Positions 23,801-35,296 of a DNA stretch of 64,000 bases are shown here, piece by piece (positions within the stretch are counted from its first letter, which is position 1; every line of letters begins with the position of its first letter). A program made the translations under genes and the position numbers. Source of the stretch: Ailanthus altissimus (taxonomy: Eukaryota > Streptophyta > Magnoliopsida > Sapindales > Simaroubaceae); assembly GCA_946807835.1 (NCBI GenBank), contig OX327702.1:18848001-18912000 (forward strand). Reading direction: 5' to 3'. A model generated the notes under the pieces. That model was not told the origin of the DNA, did not search any database, and saw nothing but the letters and a program-made list of their open reading frames with translations.

Positions 23801-26560
23801 TTTATATATGTTCGAAGTGTGTAAAAATTTGAAGAGAGATCAAAACCAACACTTAGACAAAAAAGAGAGAAATTCGAGCTTAAAATGGGGGTGCTGCTAC
23901 AGTGACTATTCAAGTTTTTTTTTCATAATTTTTCATGTGTAATCAAGCTAAAATAAGGTTACATATGAATCTCTAATCTCAATTGAAGCCTCAATTAATG
24001 GAAATTCAAGAAAAAGAGGTAAGAAAAGCATTGTTTTATGAGTTTGATAAGTGAACTTTCAAGAATGCTTCAATTGACATTCTTATGTGTATTCTTGGCT
24101 TAGATTGAGTTGAATTCTAGTGTGGAGCATGAAGGAGTCATCAATTTGAAGAAATTGACAAGGTAAGAATTAGAGTTTTTGGTGATATTGTTGTAGAGAT
24201 TTTAATTGGTTGTAATTAGAGCTTTAGAATGAAATTGGCTTGATTTTGTTGTAATTGGAACAAGAAATTGAGAAAAGGAATGTGTTGGAACCTAGGGTGG
24301 AATTCTGCCACTTTAGGGAAGTTAGGGATTGAGTGATGTTTTGAATGAATTGTTATGTGTAAATGGTGCATATTGTAAATTGAATGTATATGTTGATGAA
24401 AAAAATAAAAAATGAAGATAATGGGACACAATTGTCCATTTTAGAAAGGTGAAGGGCAATTATGTCCAACCAAGATTATAATGTGTTCAATAATTTTTAG
24501 GGCACCGGATGGTGAGATAGGTTAGATTAAATGGCTCCGTAAATAAATATAGGGAAGTAGTTTACATCCGGGCTTTGTATGTCGATTAGGGCATTTAGTA
24601 GTTAAATGAGATTCTAGCATTCGATTTGGTTCTAAATGTCATTTATGGAGCGTAGGTGAAGATAACCGAGAGCGGTAACGGGAGCAGAAATCGGGAGCGA
24701 AATTGAGCGTGGAGCGGTTGTGAGTGAAAATTTGCCATTTCTTTTACTTTTCGTTTATTATATTTTTGCATAATGAATATGCATGTTTTATGAGCTTTCG
24801 ATGCATAACCATGATTTATGATCTTGATATATGTTCATAGACATGCCTTTACATGTTAGAATTGAGAAACAACTTTAAAATTTTTGCATTCGTTTTAAGG
24901 CCATTGGTACCCTCAGATTATAGTGGTGATGATTGTATTAGACCCGACCGGTATATCCCGTGCACATGGACAGGTCTTGGGGGTGTGTCACTAACTCCGA
25001 AAAGTCGGGATGTCAAGTCATGTGAGTCGCTCTATGTGTACGAGATATTGTCTTGCTATATATATGTGATGTAGGATTTCGCTGCATAGCCAGTGTGATA
25101 TCTTGAGATGTCACTGTGGGTGTTGCTAGTTGAGGTGCCCCGTGACTTACTCACGTGTGCAGTGCTAGTTGAGTCGCCGCGTGGGTACAGAGCTTTAGGG
25201 TTACCATTAGTACAGTTTAGAAAGAAAATGGCCGAGCGAGAATTTTACTAGTTTTTGATTTACCGATAACATTTATGTATTTATATGCACACCAGTATGT
25301 TATTATGTTATACAGATTTGGAATATAGTTTTCCAAAGATGTAGATAAAATCGCTCAGCAAGATTTCAATAGCATGTGATGTTAGAAATCGTTTTACAAT
25401 TTTACATCAGTTTTAGAAGCATGATTTCTGCATGAACTTTAGAATTTGCTATCTATACATGATGTTATTTTATTGAAATTTTATTTGCACTCACTGAGCT
25501 CCTTTAGCTCACTTTTTTGTGTTTTATGTTTTCTGAACCCCTTTCCCAGATGCAGGTCTTAGTACGCAAGCTGCTGATTCTCCTATTGCCGAGTAGTGGG
25601 CCGAATTCGAAGATCATTTTTTGTACATGTAAATGTGCTAAATATCACTCTTTACTTTATGCATAATAGTTTTAGGCATGTATATTTGTATATATGTTTT
25701 GAACCAAGAAGAAGAGATTTAAATTTTATGATGATCGTTTTTACTTTTTATGATTGTGCCTATTTTGTGATTCAAATGAATAATTGAGTTGTGTTGGACT
25801 TGATTTGGAAAGGACCGGAGGTTCGAATTGGTAGTATTGAGATGTATTGGAAATAGAAGGGGAATTTCTTTACAGGTTTGATATGGATTTTTCGAAAAAT
25901 AGGGGAAACTCTATCCGTTTTTTAAAAAAAATTAAGATTGTCATTTTCATGTATATTACAAGATCTTCTCAATAGTAGCAAGAATTAAAAAGGGGTTCGC
26001 CTCGCAAAATTTCTCAACTTACCCATTAGGTCGGAGGAACTTCCGTCGGAGTGCCCGGCAGGACCGCTGGGATCTATAGTAGAGAGTCTCGAGTCGGGTC
26101 CTGTCAATCTCAAGTATAAATAATAGGTCTATGAGCCTACTTGAAGCCTTCCTAAACAATACTTGTTTTGTGAAATAGTACAAGCCCAATTCAATGGCAT
26201 TTTTGCCATCAATCTCATTAAAAATCAATTCTATGAAATATCTATCCAACCATTTCACTTTTTTTCATGAATTATTTATCCCTTACGTGTTGATGCGACT
26301 TTTTTCTTAACATGATTTCATTCGAATACATTCCAAAATTTAAACTCATCAGTAGGCCAAACTCCACATAAAAAAGTTGAATTCATTTATGATATTAGAA
26401 ACCATATCTTATTCTAAAGCTCTATTAGTACGAACCTCTTGAATAAAAATGTTGTGCATCAATTGTGAAGTAAAAGTTAAAGGCTGCATATCCAAGAATT
26501 TAGTCATGCAAATTTTTCTAAACATTGCTCCTTGATTTTCTATTAACTTTTATCTTGTTC
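20860..26560 (-). pseudogene. Transposon-derived DUF1985 / Ulp1-like (C48) protease gene, broken and split
   Basis: Read on the minus strand, 26525 down to about 26107 resembles the DUF1985 domain of plant transposon proteins: FRKICMTKFLDM, then QLMHNIFIQEV, then LGLYYFTKQVLF. After an interruption (23485-26106), coding-like sequence resumes. At about 21330-20870 it matches a Ulp1 peptidase core: HWILAQIDL (catalytic His region), LYDSL (Asp), then QDNSDGYGVFICKFIEYLM, where families show Q...DCG. Here the codon at 21086-21088 reads Tyr instead of the catalytic Cys. Several stops and frameshifts occur. DUF1985 plus Ulp1 is typical of plant Mutator-like elements; no transposase was recognised. 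It is certainly not a functional SUMO protease. Confidence 0.68.
23485..26106 (+). mobile_element. Probable solo LTR (Ty3/gypsy-like) inserted in the Ulp1-type element
   Basis: This block splits the DUF1985/Ulp1 reading direction and has different, less AT-rich composition. It starts TGCGCCGGACGACCC and ends GGGTCCTGTCA, so its ends are TG...CA, with similar inverted termini (TG..GGACGACCC and TG..AGGACCCGAC). It contains CACTGAGCTCCTTTAGCTCAC (near 25493), a phrase I associate with gypsy LTRs just upstream of their 3' part, and a GGTACC..CAGATTATAG segment. The flanking five bases are ATCGG and ATCTC, only a partial target-site match. No gag or pol lies inside. Boundaries are tentative. Confidence 0.45.
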
Positions 26561-28860
26561 TATTTATTGTCCTTAACTTGCAATATGAAGTTATCAAGCT
26601 GTGAAATCGATCTTCCACCTTAATTTAACTTTTTTAAATGCCTTACATTTGTCATAATCAAAGGTCATAATTTATACATCTATAAAAATAATTTAGTTAT
26701 TCAATTGAATAAAAATAATAATTAAATAAAAAATATCAAATAAATCTTGGATAAATAAAAATAATAAAATAATATAAATGGCATAAATTTTTTTCAAAAA
26801 GTGTTTAAAATTTGGCGGGAGCCAAGGTACTCGATAATGCCTAAAAGTTGGCACTATCAAGCCTTTTCAACACCCAACCAGTGCTTGGATGCTTTGACAT
26901 TTTGTAGAGTATCTTGTGTACTCAAAAACTTTTCCATGTTATGGTATTAAGTTATGCTCTAGCGTTTGACACAACTTTAGAAAATCTCTTAATGAGATTA
27001 GCTTTTTGCACTGATACCCTTTTACTCCATGTGCGTGCGAAAGACATAACTCACAAATAATCTAAAAACATACAAGATTAATATACTAATAAAGATTTTA
27101 AAAAAATATAAGATACAAGATATACGTGATTCGGCCAAAACACCTACACCCACGAGGGATCCATGATCCCTATTCTTTTATTGATCAGATCACTAAATAT
27201 CTTATTACATCACCATGATCTTATAAAACCTCTTAGTATCTTTCATTATATACATCTAAGTATCTCCTCAGATCACCATGATCTTCATAAGACCTCTTAG
27301 TATTTCTCACCCCATAAAGATTTTATCCAAGGAATATAAGAATAGTCGGAGCTTATCTCAAAATGATCTATGGTGCTTATTTTGTTCACTCAAGAATAAT
27401 GACACCCTTAGAGGTTACACTCTAGTACATCCCGTACTTAGTGGCTACCTAACTTTTCTATTCTTTCTTATGTTTACATTTTAATACTTTAGATGCTTGA
27501 TTGTCTCCAATTTTTTAGAAGGGTTTATATAATGCTTACAAAGTTCCTAAAAATTATAAACCTAGTTGGAATAAGAATTCTTACTTGTAGGAGTCGTAAT
27601 CTCACTCAAAGAAATCAATTGAGTCAAAAACAGAACATACCCTTAAGTTGCCGCGTGAACAATATCCGTTCTTCTGTCTTTTTATTTTGTTCTTCCCTTA
27701 TACACTTAACACATACATAACTTCATGATGACCCTTGGTATCCATCTCAATTTATGTTCATATATGATTGTTGAATCACTAATTTTGACACTCCATTTTC
27801 TTCTTTATATTTGCTTTGAATTTTTCTCTAAATTTACACATACATCTCTCAAATACATAATGAACAATTCTAACTATCAAGTCTAGTTACAATCACACTC
27901 TATTAAGTTAAAAATAAATAAATAAAATAATGTAATGCATTAAAATTATACAAATTTGACCTAACCTTAATAAATTTTAAGTATGCTCCTAAATTCGCCA
28001 AAAATATCTTAAATCCACAAAATTGTATATTTTGTGATCTTAATTCAATGAGATTATAAAGTTTATTTTATTTTTAATTATTACTTGATTGAATTAGAAA
28101 AAAGAGTTTAGAGAGAGTATTGAAAGAGAAGGAAAAAGTAAGAATATTTGTTTTTCCCCGAGTATTCGGAAAATATTTAATGAAGTGTTGGAGACTATAA
28201 GGACATCTTTGTCCTAACAACCCTCATTTCAGTTAAAATAATTTAAAATAGAGCTTTGACTAAAATAATTAAAATCCCTTATATTCAATTATTTAGGATT
28301 AAAACCCTATTTAATTCTTCAAAAATTAACCCAACATGCATCCATTAAACCATTACCATCCAACATCGTCCATTAACCCATTACTCTTATGCCATATGAA
28401 CAATGAACACCGTGCTTCTTCAATTTTAAATTCTTTTATTAATTAAAACTATTAAAATACCTCTTGATTTAGTTATTATATAATTAGTATAAAACTATAA
28501 CTAGAGTATTTATGATAAATTTTAATTTTCTAAACCATTTTTAGAATTATAATTAATTAGTGCTTTCGTGTCAACCAATATACTGTCAAGTGACTAGTGC
28601 CTAACATATGACCTCAACCAAGCCCATCAGAAAGAAACTAACTCTTATCGGCAGTCAGGAGGCACAACCTATTATTATTTGACGCCTCTACTAAAAACAA
28701 ACAAAAGTTACTACTATCTTATAATGCTTCAACAACCAAAAGTCCAAAACAATGCTCATTTCTTAGAGAAAGAAAGTAACATAGAAGTGAAAATGACAAG
28801 AAACTCAAAAATACTTTTAAAGTGCTCTAATGGTATCTAGATTTCAATTTCATTGCATAT
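26561..28860. other. Repeat-rich intergenic DNA
   Basis: Up to about 27000 this may be the 5' end of the Ulp1-type element; a GGCGGGAGCC..GGTACTCGATAAT segment near 26814 is a candidate terminus. At 27118-27150 the phrase ACGTGATTCGGCCAAAACACC then CACCCACGAG resembles a block common in plant copia LTRs. It is followed by a 62-bp direct repeat (TCACCATGATCTT then AAGACCTCTTAGTAT) at about 27210 and 27272. From 27400 to 28860 I see only AT-rich DNA and, at its right edge, the 3' flank of SF3A2. Confidence 0.4.
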
Positions 28861-28982
28861 CACAATTGATAACCAAATTCTCTCTGAGATTTAATTCTCA
28901 ACTTCATGCACATTGGATCACTACTAATAGCATGCCTGCTGCACAAAGATGAGCTGTGAGGTACAAGAAATGCTTGGGTCGA

Positions 28983-31900
28983 CTACTGTCCCATGTTAGG
29001 AGGTGGTGGGGGCAGACGATTCTGCATTTGCTGAAGCATAAATCCTTGGGGAGGAGGCATTGTTGGAGGCCTACCCATCTGAGTACCAGGAGTGAAATTT
29101 GCCATTGTGCCACTACCACCAGGAGGCGGTGGAGGAGCAGGTGGAGCTCCACCAGGAGGCATGGGCCTAGGGCCATTTACCATTGGAGGCGGGGGAGGCG
29201 GTATTGATCCGGTTATTGGTGGGGTAGGGGCTCTAGAAGGATTTCCTGCAGGCACTCCTGGTGGTTGTCCTTGTGGTGGAGGCGGCGGCGGTGGTGGTGG
29301 AGCTGCTGTGCCATTAGTTGCAGGGGCAGCTTGTGGTTTGTTTGACTCCGGTGATTTGGCTTTGAAATATAGCTGCAGCTGCACATCTCAAATAGACAAA
29401 CAAGATAATAATCACAAAAAAATAATAATAATAATTAAGAAAACAATAAATAGAACCAGAACATCTCATCCTGTCATGTTGGAACTTTCATCCTACCTAA
29501 TTCACCTTATTAGCTATCCTTGTCACAACTTGATAACATCAAGTTTTCTACCTAAGAGGCAGTTTGGTATTGTTTTCCAGCAACCAATTTTCATTCTTTA
29601 AAAAAAAATGAAGAATACTTGTTTGGTTTTTTATAAAATGAATCAAACAATTTTCCTATTTTTCAACTTCTCCAAAGAAAAGTTTGAAAATTCCTTATAT
29701 AGTGTTTAACTGATTTGGAGAATGCCTTCTCCTGATTTTTTTTTTTAAAAAAAAGGGAAAGATCAATTCTCTTTGTACTCGATAAAGACTTCTCTGTATT
29801 CTTATCTAACATGTTTTCAGTTTCACCCATTTTTATATATCTGACCAGACAAATTTTCACTGTTTGCAGTTCATGATGCTACTTTAACCATCATCTGCAA
29901 TAGAAGGCAAAATCAAGCTCCGATGCAGAAGCTGAACCAAATCAGTCGCAGAGGCTGTGCTAAGTTCTGTAGTAACTAGCAACTTCAAACAAGACAAAAC
30001 ATTGAAAGAAGGCAAAGTAATAACTATACTTCTTTGTATGTTATCAATACATTTTTCACAGTTCCACTCATTTTTATATATTTTACCAGACAGATTTTTG
30101 TTGTTTGCACTCAAAATACTACTTTAAAAAAATATTACCAAGGGCACTTTCCAAACCAAAAAGACGTCATTTTCATTTTCAAGAATTAAGTTCAAAAACA
30201 CTGTTGAGAAACAATAACAGAAGCTTCCTAATTAACTAGCTGGGGTAATCAACAATAGAAGACAAAATCAATAGCTGACCCATTAGCCGAACCAAAGCAG
30301 TTGCAGAGGTTACGAGAAGTTTTGTAGTAACTAGAAACTTCAGACATTACAAAACAATGAAAGAAGACAGTTATACTAGGCTTCTTTGTGATCTTATCTA
30401 ACACGTTTTCACAGTTTCATCATTTTTAAATATTTTACCAGAAAGAGTTTCATTGTTTGAACTTCATAATACTACTTCAAAAGCAAAAAACATACCACCA
30501 AGGGCACTTTCTAATCCAAAAGGATAAATCATTTTCAAGAATTAATTTAAAACATTGTTGAAAAACAATACCAGAGGATCCTAATTAACCAGCAGGCGTA
30601 ATGTACAATATAAGGCAAAATCAATAGCTGATGCAGTAGCTGAACCATCACATTTGCAGAGGTTATGCTAAGTTTTGTAGTAACTTGCAAAGTCAGACAA
30701 GACAAAACATTGAAAGAAGGCAACATCAGGAGCCGACCCAGTAGCGGGATCAAATCAGTCGCAGAAGTTGCACTAAGTTTTGTAGTAACTTCCTACTACA
30801 GACAAGACAAAATGTTGAAAGGAAAAGATAGAAAACCAGGTTGAATGACCAACCGATCTGAATGGACCAAGTTTCAGGAAATAGAACGGGGTAAGGAAAA
30901 GATAAAAAGAGCTAGTGTAAATAACTAACCGTGAACATCTTTGAGTCCGGATCCCAATGGGAGAAGAATTTGGGGGTCGATTTGTCAATTTCCGTGCTAG
31001 GAACCTGAAATGTGAACACAAGGCACAAATAATCAATATTTCCAAAAATGATTAGTGACAAATGAAAATCCAAGTATGGAATAACATGGTTGCCTTAAAA
31101 GCTATGATCTCATAAGGCTCTGCTGCAAACAGAAGAAATTGATATCTCTTATCAAATGGTTGAACTCGCTGCATAAACATACAAAGAAGAGATTTAGGAT
31201 ATGCTTCTTTCTAGGAAAAAGGGATGGATGCAAATTCATGTAGAATTTTGTAGAAATAATCATCGATTATTTTATGAGAAAACTGTTAGGCATGAAACTC
31301 AAGTCAAATATGGAGCCTACCTGCTCAAAAGATGACATAAACCGGTGCCTTGGCTTTGCTTGGTCTTCTATCTCAGGATACTCAATCTTCATTTGAAACC
31401 AAATTGTTATTTCTGTAAATACTATATAATGGGATTCAAGAACAAAACATGAAAAGTAAAAATTTCTTGTACCTGGAACAGAAGAGACCTCTGCTTTGTC
31501 TCTGGATCAAACTGTTTTGTCACACGATACCCAGGCCTACCAATTTTGACTGCATGTGCACCACAAACAGATGTAAATAATCATTAGCTCAGCTATTAAA
31601 AACAGACTCTTGAAGTAATCAAAGGAATCACAGTGCACACAAGTTTCAAGTGGAGAAAGAAAAAAAAAATGCATCCATATACAAAACAATGCCAAATGCT
31701 AAAAAACATTTTCAGCAATATCAAAACAACCAAGTAAGATAGCCACAGAACACTAAAGTATCCTACTTACAAGCTCATATTACACCATACTTGCTTAACC
31801 AATACCCACCCCTAGCCTTGTTTCTAAACAAAGTAAAATGTTAACTGAATAATTAAAAATAAATAACAACCACGTTGACCAGACTTCAGAGATAAGGTCA

Positions 31901-32700
31901 TTTATGTCAGTTAGATTCCAAAGGGGCAAAGAATCTATGAAATATCTAATGTGGAGGAAAAGTACCCAAACAAAAATGCTATTTTGGTTGTAGAGGGAGG
32001 CATGATACTAGGGGTAACTACCGGAACTCGCATAGCTTTAATTTGAAGCCAAAGCCTTTACAATCAAATGAGTGTTTCAACTGCAATCATCTCACTGTTC
32101 TCTGTAATTTAATTATCTCATATACTGAAGCATAACACCCCCTGGCCTTCAATCTCATTAATAAATCATATTATTATTTCATTTGAGTAGAGAAAATTCT
32201 GTATGAAGATATGCAGAAACGATGACATGCCTGTTTTACGAACGGAAACTTTGCGCTTGTGAGGCTGGGGCTGAGCGGGAGATTCCTTGGCCTCACGAGC
32301 AGCTCTCTTAGCCAAATTGGTCTGATGACGCTTCCCTTGTGTATGCGCCAAGTAATTACCCTCATTGTTGTGTAGTGTCAAGCACAATTTACACTCGTAA
32401 CTACAAAAATAAAAAATAAAATAAAAAAAAAATAAAACACACACACATGACACAAGGTATGAGAGAATTTAGATTTAGATTGAGATTTCTATTTATAAAA
32501 ATAATAATACAAACAGAACAAGAAAACGGTGCCGTGCTTTTTAGTTACCTGCCCAGGTGGTTGCGCATGAAATAGGGATCTTTGGCGAGATCGATGGTCT
32601 CCAGTGCCAGCCTCCGAAGGCGCTCCCGCCGGTCGATGGCTTCATTCTGAGCGGAGGCGGCGCCACCGCTTCCGGGCTTCGAACCCCATTCTCTGTCCAT
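28983..32700 (-). CDS. SF3A2: Splicing factor 3A subunit 2 (SF3A2 / SAP62 / PRP11)
   Basis: Subunit of the nuclear U2 snRNP-associated SF3a complex, needed for prespliceosome assembly. Exons in transcript order: 32549-32700, 32231-32400, 31473-31549, 31321-31386, 31094-31168, 30930-31004, 28983-29378; 336 aa, all phases consistent. The N terminus is MDREWGSKPGSGG. A matrin/U1-type zinc finger uses Cys54, Cys57, His70 and His76 (YECKLC then AHTQGKRH). The conserved core runs through KIGRPGYRV, RHRFMSSFEQ, YQFLLFAAEPYEIIAFK and FFSHWDPDSKMFT. Exon 7 encodes a Pro/Gly-rich tail (206-336) with long Pro runs, as in other SF3A2 proteins. Two donors read GC: ACAG|GCATGT (32229-32230) and TAAG|GCAACC (31092-31093). 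No nearby GT keeps the frame. The last acceptor is a tandem CAG..CAG, 6 nt apart. Confidence 0.96.
29765..30835. repeat. About 355-bp tandem repeats in the last SF3A2 intron
   Basis: Intron 6 (29379-30929) is by far the largest of this gene. It contains diverged copies of a roughly 355-bp unit; the marker CAATAGAAGGCAAAATCAA-like word recurs at 29898, 30253 and 30606. Shared landmarks follow in the same order in each copy: GCAGAGG, TTTTGTAGTAACT, GACAAAACATTGAAAGAAGG, then CACAGTTTCA..CATTTTTATATATTTTACCAGA. A partial copy precedes (29765-29885) and another partial copy follows (30730-30830). Coding potential is nil. Internal tandem growth of the intron is inferred. Confidence 0.75.
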
Positions 32701-32960
32701 CTTATGATTTCTTTAGAAAGGAAAATGAAATCTGCTTTTTCTCCTTCCCACTTCTCGTTCTCTTTACTCTTGCTATCGCCTATTTATCGATTCGTTTGTT
32801 ATGTATAAATATCAAATAATATATAAATAAAATTGGCGAATTGCAATTTTAAGTTGAAGGAAAAAAAAGGGCAGTTTACGAGGCAATGGGCCTGAACCTC
32901 TTTCAACCCGCTGCCCACTTTTCAACAAAAAAATATTTTGGGCCTTTCATTTTTTATATT
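32701..32960 (-). promoter_or_regulatory. SF3A2 5' UTR and proximal promoter with site II-like elements
   Basis: Upstream of the ATG (reading leftward) lie TGGGCC at 32887-32892, TGGGCAG on the minus strand at 32911-32917, and TGGGCC at 32939-32944. TGGGCC/T (site II) motifs are typical of promoters of plant housekeeping genes for translation and RNA processing, which suits this gene. No convincing TATA box is seen between them and the ATG, also common in this promoter class. The transcription start is not defined. Confidence 0.5.
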
Positions 32961-34080
32961 TAATTTAGGGTTTATGACTTTTGAATTTCTACGATTTAGT
33001 GAAACTGATTAAAAAGACTTTCATAATTTAAAAAAATCTTAAAACACTCTCATTTTTAGTATCTGTCATTTGTTTTAATAGGAGTAAGGAAATTTAGTTC
33101 TTTGACATACTATAAATGAGGAAAATATAGTAAGTGTCTAATCTAATCTACATGGTAACTATTAGAAAAAAGTGTTTTAGCAAAAAAAAAAAAAAAAAGA
33201 GGAGAAGAGAAAGAAGAAAAGGGAAAAAAATGTGATCGGGAAAGAGAAAAGAATATAGAAAAGTAAGAAAATAGAGAGAAGAATACAAAAAAAAAAAAAG
33301 ATTGGAGGATTAGGCTTAGAAAGATGCCAAAGAAAAGCACTTTAGGTGCAAGAATAGGATGATCACCTTTCAATTCATTTTCCTTTTTCCTTTTATCCTT
33401 ATTAATAATTTTCTTTTACCTTCTCTTGAGTTCTCAAGATTTTGTAGCATTTGTTCTTGTGGCTCGATGGGGTGGCAACATGTACTAATTTGGAGAAAAT
33501 CTTGGCGTGCTGTTTAGAAGGATTTGTTTATGGATGAGATGAAGTTGTTCACTACTGCAATAGCATGCTTCTTGCTCAAAGACTTCTTACAATGGTGGTG
33601 GTGGCGCTTTTAAGGCAACACATACCAATTATCCATGAGTTTCTTTATGTGAATGGTCTCTCTCTTTTACAAATCAATCCTAATGTGTCCACTTGTTATA
33701 TGATGTGGTCATCTTAAACCATATGATACTCCACCGTATGACTTAACCTTGTATAGTGTCTTTCTTACTTATAACCTCCAACATTCAATAAAGAATTACT
33801 ATCGAATACTGAAGGGAGAAAAGAAGATATTTTTTTTATAAAAAAAAATTGAAAACAAGAAGGCTGGCTTCGAAAAACACGTACTGATAGTGAGCGCTGA
33901 TTAGAAAAGGCCAAACTACTATTATAAAATAGCCATGTCTTATCGAAGGCTTCAATTAGAAGGCAAGTTTGACCCCCCTTTCCATCTCAAGAAGTGAAAA
34001 ATTCTTGAAGAAGTGTTTCTGGTGGGAACCTATCTCTAAAAAACATCTCTACTATTGACTGAGCTATTACGAGACTATGT
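32961..34080. other. Intergenic DNA with a polypurine tract
   Basis: No gene is supported. About 33180-33302 is almost purely A and G on the + strand, including two oligo-A runs. It gives only spurious Ser/Phe-rich frames on the complementary strand. The rest (33400-34080) has mixed composition without a recognised domain. Confidence 0.5.
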
Positions 34081-34212
34081 TCACTACTAGAAAAAAATGC
34101 TTTACTTATATTAATATAGCGTTAGTAAATGATTTTACTAACACCATTTCAAAGTGTCAGTGTAGCTAATTTTAAAAACTTATTGACACTTTCTTTTAGT
34201 GCCATTAATCTT

Positions 34213-34350
34213 CTAACACTATGATATTACTGGCATTATGGTATCAGTGGATCATTGATACCATAGTATGAGAAGAACATTGACACTATAGTATCAAAAG
34301 ATATTGACACCATGGTATCAGTATATCATTGACATCATGATATTAAAAAT
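34213..34350. repeat. Six near-palindromic subterminal repeats of the CACTA element
   Basis: Successive units resemble TTGACACCATGGTATCA: TAACACTATGATATTA, TGGCATTATGGTATCA, TTGATACCATAGTATGA, TTGACACTATAGTATCA, TTGACACCATGGTATCA and TTGACATCATGATATTA, spaced by about 6-10 bp. Subterminal repeats of this kind bind the TNPA-like protein in the En/Spm family; a binding role here is inference. Confidence 0.7.
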
Positions 34351-34981
34351 TAAGAAAATAAAATAACGATATGTTATTCAATTTAAATTTATTTTATTAG
34401 ATATTTAAAATCTGTATTGCTTGTAAATTTAATAAGCTTCAATAATCAACAACTTTTCATTAAAAATAAATATTATAATTCAATTTCTTCGCATAACTAA
34501 AAAATATATATTTTTTGAAATCTTTTACAAAATTTCATCAAAGAACTAAAAAATATATAAAGTTAACAACTAAAGTCTAACAATAGTATATAATTATTAT
34601 AGATACCCCAAAAATATGGAAGCTTAAATACATCATCAAAGAATAATCCACAATCTAATGCACTTTACAAAAAATATGGGAAAATCTTAAAAATTCTTCG
34701 TAACTTACTTCTACATAAAAAAGGAAAAATGTAAGATTAAATCTAAATGTTGAAAATTTAGTTAACTTATAAACTTTTTAAAACATCTTGAGGAAAACAA
34801 ATTTGTGTACTTGTGCTATTGATGCTTTCAAAAAGATTTTTTTCTTTTTGATAGCCATGTGTGTATCAAACTTGTATGAATTGACAAACTACATTGATAG
34901 ACAAACAAATTATGAATATATAAAACAATTTAAAGCTAGTCTTAAAGCAATATACTTACAAGATAATTATATTCACATTAT

Positions 34982-35296
34982 TCATTTTGCATCATCTATT
35001 CTCATGTTTAAACCATCACAATTTAGTCTCGAATATATTACAACATCATCCTTATCATCAATCTTAATCGAAGGCAATGCTTTACACAACAATTTATGTA
35101 TTACCATGTAATCATACTTATTAATAGTTAAAGATTTATCGACTCTTTTAGCCACTGAATAAATCGCTACTTTAGTATCATCCTTTTTATCCTTTACATA
35201 AAACACTTGCTTGGCATAAGAAGTTAATATGAAACTGTCAGATTTATGATTAATTCGATTCAAGTCAACGATTGTAAATCTTAAGTCATCGATCAT
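34982..35296 (-). pseudogene. CACTA transposase-associated DUF4216 fragment
   Basis: A 104-codon open frame on the minus strand contains SDSFILTSYAKQVFYVKD, matching the hallmark of the DUF4216 domain found C-terminal to TNP2-like transposases in plant CACTA elements (typically DPFILASQA.QVFYV.D). The tail is charged and Lys/Asp-rich. Sequence upstream on the same strand (35300-35900) has coding-like patches but with stops. It is a relic inside the CACTA element and not a host gene. Confidence 0.65.

Noticed and set aside
29092..29601. Gly-rich 169-codon open frame on the + strand
   Set aside because: It is the antisense shadow of the Pro-rich last exon of SF3A2; its Gly runs mirror CCN proline codons.
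33143..33373. Phe/Ser-rich minus-strand frame
   Set aside because: Produced by the polypurine tract on the opposite strand; low-complexity artefact.
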